A stretch of DNA of 64,000 bases. Origin: Rhyzopertha dominica (lineage: Eukaryota; Arthropoda; Insecta; Coleoptera; Bostrichidae). The translations under genes were made by a program, and so were the position numbers. Below the pieces are notes generated by a model. The model did not search any database. It saw nothing but the letters and a program-made list of their open reading frames with translations, and was not told where the DNA came from. The stretch covers positions 16,202,392-16,266,391 of the forward strand of contig QCXZ01000003.1 of assembly GCA_025024175.1 (NCBI GenBank), read 5' to 3'. Shown in pieces: positions 10,960-22,218 of this stretch (position 1 is its first letter; each line of letters starts with the position of its first letter).

Positions 10960-11450
10960 AACGACAATGATCTGGATGGACGTAAACATTTTGAATAAAT
11001 TTTGCTGAGCGTTTCAGTAATGACCCAGGTTTACTTTACAACATTTGTTTTGTTTTGTGAACATGCATAATTATCGTTATTAGAGTAATATCTTCCCACA
11101 CAATTCGAGTGCACTTTTTGGANAGGCATTTTGGGCCACCAAACTATCGGGCCACTATTTTTAAGGCAATTGGACTGGTAGCACTTGATTGCAGCAGTTA
11201 GAGGATAATCTTAGCCAAATACTGGTCTCCACGAATCCAACCATTCTTTCAACAGGATGGAGCTCCTCCCACTTTATCACGTGCGAGTAAGCGGTTTCCC
11301 AGATGCTCATTTTACTGGATTATGGATAGCCTGGAGAGGTCCCATCGAATGCCTAAATAGTTCTCCCGATTTAAACTTAGATTTCTTTCTGTGGGGTCAG
11401 TTAAAATACAGGGCACAACAGGTTTTGTTAACCACTGCATCATAAATAAT
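10960..11450 (+). pseudogene. Mariner/IS630-type DDE transposase relic
   Basis: Across frames the plus strand gives FAERFSNDPGLLYNICF, a block resembling IIGPLFF near 11140, FFQQDGAPP near 11245 (second catalytic Asp), RGPIE near 11335, and SPDLNLDFFLWGQLK near 11365 (third catalytic Asp region). This order is typical of insect mariner-type transposases, which cut and paste DNA at TA sites. A frame change between QQDGAPP and RGPIE, stops upstream and an N at 11123 show decay. I could not find the terminal inverted repeats. Confidence 0.8.
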
Positions 11451-12603
11451 AACTAAACCTCTTGCTACATTAGGAAATTAGAAAGGCAGAAAAACCTTGC
11501 TAAATATACGCAAAAAGAAATTCCCACGTCCAATACCCCTTTGACATTACGAAAATATTAAAGTTGACGTTCAAAGCCATAGGCCATAGATTGATACAAC
11601 TAAATTATACAAGTCCTATAATAATAAAGGACGTGGCAAAATTCTGCACATCTGAGGTCAGCATAGTTTTGATGTTCGTCGAAAATGACCCTTAAGTCCA
11701 AACGATCGTCAGAGCTATTTCATAATACACGTGGAGCAGTAGTAGATTTCTTTGTACTACTTGATTAATTCAAAGTATTTCACAACGAATTCACATTCGA
11801 AGCCATCCAACTTAGATGAAGAACATGTTTGTTCGTAATTTTAACACGCCNGTACTAAATAAGCTTTATTCTTTATGTATAGTGTCCGTTTAACAAGACT
11901 CTAGAGATTGGTAGTAGTTTCAAGACGAACTTACGAGTATTTAGGACATTGTATAAAGCAAAAACAGTTTTTTCATGGTTTCATTATAAAACGTAAATCC
12001 TCAATTAACCGGTATGCAGACTTTTTACTAATTCTAGGAACCTTAATGGGTGCAGCGATGTAGATGAACTAGATATAATTAAGTGGCCCAAAATACTTAA
12101 TGGCAAACAGCTATTTCTTAATTAATTAATTGAACCCTAGTGTCACCTACGCAAAACAGTTGTCAACTGTTTCTGTTTTTGTAACTGAACAGTCTTTATT
12201 AATACCGATGAACAAACAAGAACTGCAAACGCAGCACAATACAATTTATTGCGCTTTATAATCAACATTAATGAAAATAACTAAATTTATTATGTTATTA
12301 AAGAATTTTCAATGAATACCTAAAGATCCTTATATGAATGTTGAGGTTCCAAGAACTCTCTCACAAAGTATAGAATGCGAGTTACGATTGGGCTTAAAAA
12401 GCTAAATTGGTGTACAGAATGTAATACCATTACCATATTAGCATATATAATGTAATAATTAGACAAAATTTAATTTTATACAGCACAGAAGTGTCAATAT
12501 GGTACAAGCAAATGCTTAAGAAGAGACACAATCTACCGGTCTAGAATAAAATGTGAAAAAATTTTAGTCCACGTATCTGTGGTTTGTAAATTAGCTTTTG
12601 TTA
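11451..12603. other. No recognisable gene
   Basis: AT-rich DNA with one N at 11851. I see no coding motif, repeat or RNA. Confidence 0.5.
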
Positions 12604-12605
12604 TA

Positions 12606-14542
12606 CGGGGTGATCAGTAAAGGCAGGATAGCGGCTGTATCTTGGAAACTAATCTTGCTATAATCTTGCGGTAGATTTTTTAAACAAATGAGGCCAACCA
12701 GATTTCATTTAAAATATTATAAACTTGTTTTAAACTTTGCCGCAAGGTAGCGCATTTAATATGACATCAAAAAATCGTTTCTTTCTCCAAAAAGTTCCAA
12801 TACAATGTTGGTCTAAAACAAACTTATTGCAATCTATGTTTATTTCTTAATAAATTTTGTTTGAAAATGTTTTTTCTGGTTGCTATGGGATAGAAGTTTC
12901 AAATTTTCAAAATGGCATAATTCAAATCTGGTTTAACCGAATTTAACGAGTGATGACTAATTTTAAAATTAATTATATATTTTTCAACATAATAATAAGT
13001 ACCTATAATTAATTGCAACTGTTTGACAATAAAGAGCATAAATTATTAAATTTTTATACTTGTTCGCATATCTTTATAAAAATCAAATGCAACCATATAA
13101 ACCTTTTTGTTGGTTGCTATAGCTCATTAATCAAGCAAGATAAATTTCAAAACCGGAAACCGATATCTTTCTTCGTTTCTTGGTTACAGTAAAAAAACTG
13201 CGAACCCGTCTTTGGGTTCGGCTATTATTTTCCTTGAAATAAAATTAATTTATATTAAAAAACGTCAAGCTTTTACTCATGAATTACGACTTATTACGTT
13301 AGATTAGATCGGTGATTTCCAGCAACGGTAGACATTTTGAGGATCAATGATTATTTTTAATATTTAATATTTTCTTTATTTTTTAGATATAGCCTTAAGC
13401 AAAACGTCAGATTGAAGGTCTTTTTAATCTCTTTAAAAATGGCATAGTGAGTGTCCAAATAAAAGACATTCACAAACAATATTTCACAAATAAAGTGTTT
13501 TTTGTTTTTCTTTACCTTACCTCATATAATAAATATTGCTCCATAGTTGGATGCCGATTTTTGTCTAAATTAAAAGTTAAAAAATTTCATTCAAAATCTA
13601 TTAAATAAAGATGTTTAGAGAAATTCTCTTTATTTGTAAAATATCGTCATCAGGAAATATTTTTTGACACCCACTATGGCATTTTTAAAGAGTTTAAAAA
13701 GACCTTCAATTTGACATTTCGCTTAAGGCTGTATCTAAAAAATAAAGAAAATACGAGTCTGGGATGTCTAAGGTGGCGCACCCTGAATTAAAAAAAAACA
13801 TTGATCATCAAAATGTCCACCGTTGCTGGAAGATCACCGATCTAACCTCCTAATCTAATAAGTCATAATTTATGAGTAAAAGTCTGACTATTTTAATATG
13901 GCCTAATTTTATACCAAGGAAAATAATAGCCGACGGGTTATCAGTTTATTTACTATAACCAAGAAACGAAGAAAGATATCGACTTTATTATTTATCTTGC
14001 TTAATTAATGAGCTAATACAACCAACAAAAAAATCTATAGGATTGCGTCCGATTTTTTTAAAATATTTGAACAAATATAAGGATTTTATAATTAACGTCC
14101 TCCATTGTCAAACAGTTGCAATAAGTTTAGGTTATTCATGATTATATTGAAAACCATAAAATTCACTTTAAAACTAACGAGTTATAGTTAAATTCGGTTA
14201 AACCATACTTGAGTTATGCCATTTTGAAGATTTGAAACTTCTATCCCTCTTATTGTCGTCGCCATAGCAACTAGAAAAAAATATTCAAACAAAATTTATT
14301 AAGAAATAAACATAGATTACAATGAGTTTATTTTAGACCAACATTGTATTGCAACTTTTTGGAGAAAGAAACGATTCTTTGATATGTCATATTAAATGCG
14401 CCACCTTGCGGAAAAGTTACGTATTTTATAATATTTTAAATCATATCTGGTTGGCCACATTTGTTAAAAAAAAATACCGCAAGATTCTAGCACGAATAAT
14501 TTCCGAGATACGGCCGCTGTCCCGCATTAACTAATCACCCTG
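12606..14542. mobile_element. Long foldback (inverted-repeat) DNA element, TA-flanked
   Basis: The left end CGGGGTGATCAGTAA and the reverse complement of the right end CAGGGTGATTAGTTAA align, each followed by related sequence GGCAGGATAGCGGC and GCGGGACAGCGGC. TA lies on both sides (12604-12605, 14543-14544). The complementarity continues inward through arms of about 850 bp (to ~13460 and from ~13660) around a loop of about 200 bp, so the element is almost one giant hairpin. No transposase is encoded. TA flanks suggest mobilisation by a Tc1/mariner-type enzyme (inference). Many mismatches between arms show that it is old. Confidence 0.8.
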
Positions 14543-14544
14543 TA

Positions 14545-15619
14545 TTTCCAACCAAATTTAGGACGTACGTCTTACAATGAAGTCCAAACGGAACATTTGT
14601 TACTGTATAATAAATTAAATACTAATAGCAGTAGCGTGCGCTTTGTTACCACCTCGTTATGATTTTGAAGTATGCGAATACGTTAAAATTAATTAGCTTT
14701 ATACTAAATTGAAGGTAACCGCAAATGAAGTACCTACAGGCAAATCATAACAGAATATCATTCATTATTTCGCTTCATTATACCTACTCGACTGATAAAG
14801 TTAATTAACCCGTATCTATTACCGTAAATGTACCACACACTCCTCATTCATTTAACCCAAAACACTAGTTTGTTGGATATTCCCTGGTTAGTTTGGTCGG
14901 GTGCAATTAAATTTGTTAATAGCTGAAAACTACGTCGCTAAATTAGCCTGACCCTATTAAATATTTTTGTCGCATTGGCAGTTCCGGATCACGATTTGAC
15001 GTTATAACCGGTTAACGTTCTCGTAAACATTTATAATTGTGTACGTAAATCTCCTGTAAATGGTTAGTGGTTTAACAGTTGAAGTGCCGTTGTCGATCCC
15101 ACTTTATCGCTGTACATCAAAATGGCAGTGAAATTGAGTGCTCAATCCGGAGCTTTATTACGTCACTTCCTAGGAAGCACGTAAACTCCCTCAGCAAATA
15201 AATTCATAGAGCTAAAAACCTAAGTAGTTAGTTATTGTCTAGATTGAGTTTCTTCTTTTATCAGTGCTTTCTTTTGTGTTCTAACTCTGTTCTTGTTACA
15301 TAAAAAATAATAAATAAGATAATATAACTAATGTATAACCGTTGTCTGAATAATATTATTATTCAGAGAACGGTACAACTGATGAGCTTTATCTTCAATA
15401 CTTTACGGATAATGAATAAGGTGTTTTATACCCAAAGACTGGCGAAAATACAGACAGATAGACCGCAAAAAGACTGCACTGAAGAAACAAAGTAAAAAAG
15501 GGTGAATCGAACAGCGAAGAGATAAAGAGGGGAATCAGAAATAAAAACCAAATAGAGATCATTCAGCAGTCAATGTCGGGTAGCTCACACGGCGAGTTTT
15601 CTTTTATAGATAAGTGATA
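14545..15619. other. No recognisable gene
   Basis: AT-rich flank of the BEL/Pao insertion. I see nothing assignable. Confidence 0.5.
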
Positions 15620-15624
15620 GTGTG

Positions 15625-16110
15625 TGTTTTCTTGTTGATGTGATGCACTGAAGTGCCAGCTTCTTTAATTGTTTGTTGTTGGATGTAGGTGAAATTTCTT
15701 TACGAAGACACGTAGTATTTTTAATTATTTATTAAACTTCTACACACAAACTTTACAAATACTTAACATTGTACGCCGGCAAAGGGCAGCGGAATCGTAC
15801 AAGAGCCGTGTTATTCGAATTCAATACAGCAACTGTCTAAATATTTTAACATTACACATATTTATAACCTTTCAGGTATTATTTAAAATGAGGGTTGGGA
15901 CTTTCCAAGCCTTTTAATACTGTTATCGTCCAAATACCATCAAAGTAAACTTGCCGGTTAAGCCGGACGACCGCTATAAAAGACAGGTAGGCAGCATTAC
16001 GGGAAATTCCCAAATTCTGTCATCTATTGCTAAAGTGTAATACAAATACCCATACTACACTACACACTGAATAAAAAGATATATTATAACATATAACGAT
16101 AAATTAAACA
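15625..16110 (-). repeat. 3' LTR of the complete BEL/Pao element
   Basis: A 486-bp TGTT..AACA segment, matching 21524-22009 base for base as far as I can read. It directly follows a purine-rich tract on the minus strand. Confidence 0.95.
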
Positions 16111-16124
16111 TGCCGCCCGCCTTG
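16111..16124 (-). other. Polypurine tract
   Basis: The minus strand reads AAGGCGGGCGGCA directly before the 3' LTR. A purine-rich run at this place primes plus-strand DNA synthesis in LTR retrotransposons. Confidence 0.65.
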
Positions 16125-16183
16125 AAAGGATTGGCTTTCAAAAAATAAAATGTGAGTTATCTAATCAAATAATGTCATTGCAA

Positions 16184-18082
16184 TTAAGCGTCCTTATCAC
16201 TTATGGGGAGCACGCAGATTTTAACGCCCGCACGTTTTGTCACAACACCATTAGGTAGTTTCACAGAAACCACTCTCACCACGCCGTCCTGGCCGGGATG
16301 AACGTCTGGAATACGGGCCATCTGCCACTTGAAGGGTGGAACGTTGTCCTCTCGTAGAATCACCAGGGCTCCCGGAATCAGGGATATTGGTTGGCCTTGA
16401 GTCCACTTGGATCGTACTTGGAGTTGGGAAACGTATTCTCGGCTCCAACGAGACCAGAAATGCTGTTTCAGCTTTTGAATGTGCCGATACTTCGTTAGGC
16501 GGTTATCAGAAACATCCAGCAAGTTTGGATCTGCTGGTGATGTAAGCTTTCTCCCAATCAAAAAATGTGCAGGAGTAAGGGGATCCATGTCATCGGGATC
16601 ATTAGAAAGGGGACACAATGGTCGGGAATTTAATACTGCCTCAATCTGTGTCAAGAATGTGTAAAGTTCTTCATATACAAAATAAGCATTACCTAAAATT
16701 CTCTTTAAATGAAATTTAACTGATTTCACACCGGCTTCCCAAATGCCACCAAAATGCGGAGAACGTGCTGGGATAAAATGCCAGGATGTTCCATAATCCA
16801 ACAATTTTTTAGTGATATGACAATGTGTGGAATCATTGGTAATAAAATCCTTTAATTCTGATAATTCAGATTTTGCACCTACAAAATTGGTTCCATTATC
16901 AGAGTAAATATTTAAAGGTTGGCCACGGCGCGATATAAATCTACGAAATGCCGAAAGAAACTCTTCCGTGCTTAGAGCACTGACTAATTCCAAATGTATT
17001 GCCTTTGTTACCAGGCAAATAAAAACACATATGTATGATTTGATTAGTCTTGCACCTCTTCCCTTCTTTGTTTTAATCAAAATTGGACCAGCGTAATCTA
17101 CACCACAATTATAAAATGGAGGGGCTTGCTGGAGTCGTACTTTAGGTAATGGACCCATAACAGGTTGCAGAGTGGTAGGCTTGTTACGAAAACATGTAAC
17201 ACAACAGCGTATCACATGCTTCACCAAATTTTTTCCTGATATTGGCCAGTACCTTTCTCGCAATGAAGTCAAAAGCATAGTTGCTCCACAATGAAGCAAA
17301 CGAATGTGTTCATTTTGAACGATTAATTTACTTAGAGTATGAGATGGAGGTAGTATAATGGGATGCTTTTTAGAATTATTAAAATTACCTTGATAAATTC
17401 TGCCTCCCACGATTAGCATACCATCGTTATCCAAAATAGGATTTAAAGGCAATAATTTGCTTTTTCGATCAATCGCGTTGCCAGCCTTTAAATCTCTGAT
17501 TTCTTTGGAATATTGAGAAGTTTGGCAAATACGTAGAAGAATCAGCAAAGAGCGCTGCATTTCATTGGCAGTAATTTTTCCAAGAATTTTTGTATTAGTT
17601 CTTTTGCAATTGTTGGCAAAGCGCAAACAATAAGATACAACACACTGCAATTTTGAAAGGGATGAATATCTTTCGAAAGTGTTGAAATTTTCGCAAGCTG
17701 TCATGGCTATGTTTTGCTTACGAATTTCCAATACGCTTGTTTCTAGTGACAGTTTGGGCTGAGCTGGCCACTCAGATTTTGGTCTTGCGAGCCACTTCGG
17801 ACCATTCCACCACAAATTACTATTAATTAGCATGCGTGGCTCTAATCCACGCGATATTAGATCGGAGGGATTATCTTGCGATTGAACATGTCTCCAGTCG
17901 GTAATATTTGATTTACTTTGGATGTCTGCGACGCGATTGGCGACGAATGTTTTCCATTTATTTGGTGCTGCTTTCACCCAGCCTAAAACTATAGTGGAAT
18001 CGCACCAAAAAATAGCAATTATTAAAATTAATATTGAGTGATTTTTTAACCTTTTCGGCCAAATGGGCAAGCAGCACAGCAC
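16184..18082 (-). CDS. BEL/Pao pol, integrase part (frame-shifted from RT)
   Basis: A 632-codon frame holds the end of RNase H and the integrase. The first ~15 codons are a frame shadow; the true sequence enters at AIFWCDSTIVLGW near 18010. The zinc-binding HHCC region is HIRLLH plus CCVTC (about 17200-17310). Catalytic residues follow: first Asp in GVDYAGPI near 17095, second in YSDNGTNFVGA near 16900, and Glu in GIWEAGVK near 16740. The integrase inserts the cDNA with a 5-bp stagger. It ends at 16184, about 75 bp before the 3' LTR. It is in the gag frame but shifted from the RT frame by one extra base in a run of six A (plus strand 18007-18012). Confidence 0.93.
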   Translation of the reverse strand: MLCCLPIWPKRLKNHSILILIIAIFWCDSTIVLGWVKAAPNKWKTFVANRVADIQSKSNITDWRHVQSQDNPSDLISRGLEPRMLINSNLWWNGPKWLARPKSEWPAQPKLSLETSVLEIRKQNIAMTACENFNTFERYSSLSKLQCVVSYCLRFANNCKRTNTKILGKITANEMQRSLLILLRICQTSQYSKEIRDLKAGNAIDRKSKLLPLNPILDNDGMLIVGGRIYQGNFNNSKKHPIILPPSHTLSKLIVQNEHIRLLHCGATMLLTSLRERYWPISGKNLVKHVIRCCVTCFRNKPTTLQPVMGPLPKVRLQQAPPFYNCGVDYAGPILIKTKKGRGARLIKSYICVFICLVTKAIHLELVSALSTEEFLSAFRRFISRRGQPLNIYSDNGTNFVGAKSELSELKDFITNDSTHCHITKKLLDYGTSWHFIPARSPHFGGIWEAGVKSVKFHLKRILGNAYFVYEELYTFLTQIEAVLNSRPLCPLSNDPDDMDPLTPAHFLIGRKLTSPADPNLLDVSDNRLTKYRHIQKLKQHFWSRWSREYVSQLQVRSKWTQGQPISLIPGALVILREDNVPPFKWQMARIPDVHPGQDGVVRVVSVKLPNGVVTKRAGVKICVLPISDKDA

Positions 18083-20657
18083 CGCACAGTTCTAGGCGGG
18101 GCAAAGTAACATTTTTTAATGGCGCTACACGAGATTTTGCGCATAGCAAGCTCACATGACAACCAAACTCATTGACACTCTTAATGTAGATACATGCGCC
18201 GTAGGCTTTTTCAGAAGCGTTCGAAAAACCATGAAGTTCTATTGTGAAAGCCCCTTTGCATATAACCAAAGGTGGAATTTTGATTGCCTGCAGTAGATGA
18301 ATCTCGTCTTGAAATTTGATCCATTCTGTATGGAGATCTAGAGGGATAGATTCGTCCCACGACAATTTTAACTGCCAAAGCTTTTGTATAATCAACTTTG
18401 CCATTACGGTTATAGGCCCTAATAAACCTAAAGGGTCAAAAATTTGACAAATTATAGAAAGAATTGTGCGCTTTGTTACAGCGCGGTCGTTTTTTATGTC
18501 TGCTGTACTATACTGCAAAACATCGGTTGCGTTGTTATATAAAACGCCCAAGGTTTTTGAGTCTGATCCTTCAAAAGATTTAATGTAATTTTTATCGGCC
18601 TTCTCGGAAGGTTGCAATTTTTCCAAAATGGTTTCATCATTACTAGACCACTTCCGTAATTCAAATTGACCAGAATTTAGTATTTCAGTTATTTCGCGTT
18701 GTAATTGAATGACCTCATCAATGGAGTCTGCTCCCGTTAAAAGATCATCAACGTAAAAATCATTTTCTACGATTCTCGCACTTTCGGGGTATTTATCACG
18801 AAATTCGATTGCTAGTTGTTTTAAACATCTGATACTCAAAAATGAGGCAGATGCGGTTCCGTAAGTTACCGTGTTCAAACAGTATGTGTCCACGGGTTTA
18901 GAATCGTCGGAACGCCAAAGAATTAAATGAAAACGTCTTTGATCCTGTTTGATCAGAACCTGACGATACATTTTTGCAATATCTGCAGAGATTATAAATT
19001 GATGTTTTCTAAAACGCAATAAAATGCAAAATAAATCGTTTTGAATGGTTGGCCCGATGTATTGAACATCATTCAATGATAATCCTGACGAGGATTTAGC
19101 CGAACCATCAAACACTACCCTGAGCTTAGTAGTCAAGCTATCTGCTTTAAACACGGGGTGATGTGGTAAATAAAAGTGGGGTTCATTCTCGTTGATTGCT
19201 GAGATTTTAGTCATATGACCAAGATTTGTATATTCTTCGACAAATTCGGTATATTGGGTTTTTATCGCTGAATTTTTATTCAATTTTCGTTCAATAGAGT
19301 AAAATCTTTTTAAGGCCAAATCTCTAGATGTGCCCAAATCGCAAACGTTATCCTTGAATGGTATGCTTACTATAAAGCGACCAGAATTATCTCGAGCGAA
19401 TGTTTTATTGAAGTGTTCTTCACAAAATTTCTCTTCAATCGAATAATTCGCGGATTCACTAAGACACTCTTCAAGTTCCCAGAATTTTGAAATTTTATTA
19501 TCAATTAGCTCTTCATGAATTTGCGTTTTTAAACATAAAGTTTGATTACTTAAACAAGTCAAGGAATTATTAAAACTTTCACTAATAGGACCACCTAGAA
19601 TCCATCCTAGCTTAGTTTTTTGTAAAATGGGTTGGTTATTACCCAATTTAATTTGACCTACACACATAAGGTCCCAAAATAAGGATGAACCTATCAACAT
19701 ATCAATTTGTCCAGGAATGTTGCAGTTAAGATCCGCTAATTTAATATTTGAAGGAATATTTAATCCTTTTAAATTAAATGGTTGCAACGGCACGTAATCG
19801 GATATCTGATCTAAAATAAAGCAAGATATACTAGTGGAAAAATTGTTCACTTTTGAAAACAAGGACACCTTGGTTCGTGAACTAATTACCGATGCCTTTT
19901 GGTTTATACCGGTAATAGTCATGTTATATTTAAATTTCTGCAGACCCAAACGATCGCAGAATTCATTACTGATAAAATTAGATTGCGAGCCTGAATCTAA
20001 GAGAACTCGACAATTATGCAATTTACCATTGATATCTGGTACTTTCACAGAAGCCGTTGACAAAAGCACTTGATTAACATTTTCTACATTTAAATGATTA
20101 GAAAGTAATGTTTGGGGAATATTAGCTGCAGCTTGTGCAAACTCAGCTTTGTCATTAGCCTCAGGTTCGGTTTTATTTAAAACAGGGGGTGATACATTTT
20201 TTGTTTCTATGTGCAGTAACGTATTATGCTTTTTGCTACATTTAGCACATGGTTGCGCGGAACAGTCGCGAGTGTTATGATTTCGCTTGAGACATACAAG
20301 ACACAAACGCAATCTACGAGCTTCAGATATTCGCCCGTTAATATCAAGTTTAAGAAATTGATCACATGTATAGATTGCATGATCCTTTTGGCATGAAACA
20401 CAGGCGCTTTTTACGGCACTTAAACATGACTTAGTTTTGCCATTATTTTGACCTCTATAGCTGGGGACATCATTATGGTTAACAATACTGTTATTAGAAA
20501 AACTCTGATTTGCTTCAATAGAACCTAAAAGATTGCTTCTGGTTTCTAAGAATTTTAATAATTCATCAAAAGTTGGAAATTCAGCTTCCGGTTTGAGTTG
20601 TTCCCATTGATACCTTGTTGTGGCACTGAGTTTAGAAGACACAATATATATTAACAA
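17958..20657 (-). CDS. BEL/Pao Gag C-terminus, protease, RT and RNase H
   Basis: An 899-codon frame; the ATG at 20657 is internal to Gag, so it is not a natural start. Cys/His knuckles (CVSC, CLVC, CAKC starts) lie near residues 86-150, protease DSGSQSNF near residue 222, RT with YVDDLLTGA near residue 635, and the RNase H motif HGFSNASEKAYG near residue 810. Family members normally read HGFSDAS; here the catalytic Asp is Asn, a change expected to kill RNase H. The natural frame leaves this ORF at 18007-18012, and the last ~15 codons are out of frame. Confidence 0.93.
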   Translation of the reverse strand: MLIYIVSSKLSATTRYQWEQLKPEAEFPTFDELLKFLETRSNLLGSIEANQSFSNNSIVNHNDVPSYRGQNNGKTKSCLSAVKSACVSCQKDHAIYTCDQFLKLDINGRISEARRLRLCLVCLKRNHNTRDCSAQPCAKCSKKHNTLLHIETKNVSPPVLNKTEPEANDKAEFAQAAANIPQTLLSNHLNVENVNQVLLSTASVKVPDINGKLHNCRVLLDSGSQSNFISNEFCDRLGLQKFKYNMTITGINQKASVISSRTKVSLFSKVNNFSTSISCFILDQISDYVPLQPFNLKGLNIPSNIKLADLNCNIPGQIDMLIGSSLFWDLMCVGQIKLGNNQPILQKTKLGWILGGPISESFNNSLTCLSNQTLCLKTQIHEELIDNKISKFWELEECLSESANYSIEEKFCEEHFNKTFARDNSGRFIVSIPFKDNVCDLGTSRDLALKRFYSIERKLNKNSAIKTQYTEFVEEYTNLGHMTKISAINENEPHFYLPHHPVFKADSLTTKLRVVFDGSAKSSSGLSLNDVQYIGPTIQNDLFCILLRFRKHQFIISADIAKMYRQVLIKQDQRRFHLILWRSDDSKPVDTYCLNTVTYGTASASFLSIRCLKQLAIEFRDKYPESARIVENDFYVDDLLTGADSIDEVIQLQREITEILNSGQFELRKWSSNDETILEKLQPSEKADKNYIKSFEGSDSKTLGVLYNNATDVLQYSTADIKNDRAVTKRTILSIICQIFDPLGLLGPITVMAKLIIQKLWQLKLSWDESIPLDLHTEWIKFQDEIHLLQAIKIPPLVICKGAFTIELHGFSNASEKAYGACIYIKSVNEFGCHVSLLCAKSRVAPLKNVTLPRLELCGAVLLAHLAEKVKKSLNINFNNCYFLVRFHYSFRLGESSTK

Positions 20658-20725
20658 GGTATCTACAGTAGGCTGCTCATAATTTTTAAAGATTCTTTGA
20701 TTTTTATAATTTCATCTAGAAATCG

Positions 20726-21367
20726 TTAAATTGCTGTATGCGTATCTTTTTTGATTTGTTCCAAATTAAATAGCAACTTCAAATTATTTTGAATTATAAG
20801 TTTCTTATTTTCGAAACGTTTCTTTAATAAATTCCAAGCAATAAGGTAATTATCAGACGAAACTTTTAATGTTTTGACTGCCTGCGCAGCTTCTCCTTTC
20901 AAGGAACCAATTAAGTAGTAGAATTTCTGAACATCGGTCAGATTATCATTTTTATGTATGATATTATCGAAAGCATCATGAAATTCCACCCAACACTCAT
21001 ATTCTCCACTAAATGTGGGCAAAGTAATTTGCGGTAAACGTAATTCCGCATTGGAATTTAGGTTTGTTGAAATCCTTTGTTGTAAGATTTCGTCAATTTT
21101 TGCAATAATCTTATAATAAGATTCTTCAAAATCTTCTAGTTCAGTATCATGAACTGGATCATTTGATACTTTTATGATTTCTAAGTATAATTTTTCGAAA
21201 GCAGAAAGTAATTCTTTATCATGTTCATAGCGAACACGTAGTTCTGCAATCTTGTCTTTTGAGATTGTAACATTATCAACAAAATGTTTATTGTAAAATG
21301 TATTTAGACGGGTAAGCCGCGATTTTAATTGCTTTCTTTGGGCTATAAGGTTTTGAAATTCTGCCAT
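20726..21367 (-). CDS. BEL/Pao Gag N-terminus, ended by a premature stop
   Basis: I take the start at ATG 21367 (MAEFQNLI), because an upstream in-frame ATG at 21424 would add a hydrophobic 19-residue leader not seen in the left element's Gag. The Pao Gag block LPQITLPTFSGEYECWVEF lies near residue 107. The frame stops at TAA 20728-20726 in the middle of Gag. Reading through, Gag-like sequence (RFLDEIIKIKESL) continues for ~17 codons and then resumes one frame away (YEQPTVDTLL) at about 20670-20695. So a nonsense change and a frameshift lie close together. Confidence 0.88.
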   Translation of the reverse strand: MAEFQNLIAQRKQLKSRLTRLNTFYNKHFVDNVTISKDKIAELRVRYEHDKELLSAFEKLYLEIIKVSNDPVHDTELEDFEESYYKIIAKIDEILQQRISTNLNSNAELRLPQITLPTFSGEYECWVEFHDAFDNIIHKNDNLTDVQKFYYLIGSLKGEAAQAVKTLKVSSDNYLIAWNLLKKRFENKKLIIQNNLKLLFNLEQIKKDTHTAI

Positions 21368-21502
21368 TCTGACACAAAACTGAGACAATAATAGCAAGAA
21401 TAAAGGAAAAATAGGAATGCACACTTACGAGTTTTTGATGCTTCTTTGTGAGTTGCCCAAGGGGTAACTATGTTGTTTGTGTTGTCTTCAAACGAGAAAC
21501 TT

Positions 21503-21523
21503 CACATCCGGCTCGAAGGACTA
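21503..21523 (-). other. tRNA-Tyr-type primer-binding site
   Basis: The minus strand right after the 5' LTR reads TAGTCCTTCGAGCCGGATG. This pairs with an insect tRNA-Tyr 3' end (CCGGCTCGAAGGACCA) except for A instead of G at position 2. The tRNA identity comes from recall of the conserved acceptor/T-arm sequence. Confidence 0.7.
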
Positions 21524-22009
21524 TGTTTTCTTGTTGATGTGATGCACTGAAGTGCCAGCTTCTTTAATTGTTTGTTGTTGGATGTAGGTGAAATTTCTTT
21601 ACGAAGACACGTAGTATTTTTAATTATTTATTAAACTTCTACACACAAACTTTACAAATACTTAACATTGTACGCCGGCAAAGGGCAGCGGAATCGTACA
21701 AGAGCCGTGTTATTCGAATTCAATACAGCAACTGTCTAAATATTTTAACATTACACATATTTATAACCTTTCAGGTATTATTTAAAATGAGGGTTGGGAC
21801 TTTCCAAGCCTTTTAATACTGTTATCGTCCAAATACCATCAAAGTAAACTTGCCGGTTAAGCCGGACGACCGCTATAAAAGACAGGTAGGCAGCATTACG
21901 GGAAATTCCCAAATTCTGTCATCTATTGCTAAAGTGTAATACAAATACCCATACTACACTACACACTGAATAAAAAGATATATTATAACATATAACGATA
22001 AATTAAACA
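21524..22009 (-). repeat. 5' LTR of the complete BEL/Pao element
   Basis: A 486-bp segment with TGTT..AACA ends, the promoter-bearing LTR for the minus-strand transcript. The minus strand holds an AATAAA within TTTAATAAATAATT (plus near 21630), a candidate polyadenylation signal. CTATAAAAG at 21872-21880 is on the plus strand, so antisense to the element. Confidence 0.95.
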
Positions 22010-22218
22010 GTGTGAAACAAGTATTTATCAAATAATTTTTTCTGGACATCACATAAGAAAACTTACTTTTTGGAGAACGTGTTCTTGTCAGTAAGCGGAA
22101 AGAGGTCCGGTGTTACCAGAGATGGAACTATAAGAAACTAGAAATCATATACGTCACAAACGTTGTCGCTACCTTTAATATGTAGTGGCCTTAATTCTAC
22201 CCCTAGGTAGTAAATATA

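Larger units (their letters stand above)
15620..22014 (-). mobile_element. Complete BEL/Pao LTR retrotransposon with GTGTG target duplication
   Basis: Two 486-bp LTRs (15625-16110 and 21524-22009) that look identical by eye flank a 5.4-kb interior. The pentamer GTGTG stands at 15620-15624 and 22010-22014, the 5-bp duplication expected for BEL/Pao integrase. In minus-strand order: 5' LTR, tRNA-Tyr-type primer site, gag, protease, RT, RNase H, integrase, polypurine tract, 3' LTR. The coding region has one stop and two frame changes, so this copy cannot make a full polyprotein even though the LTRs say it inserted recently. Confidence 0.95.
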
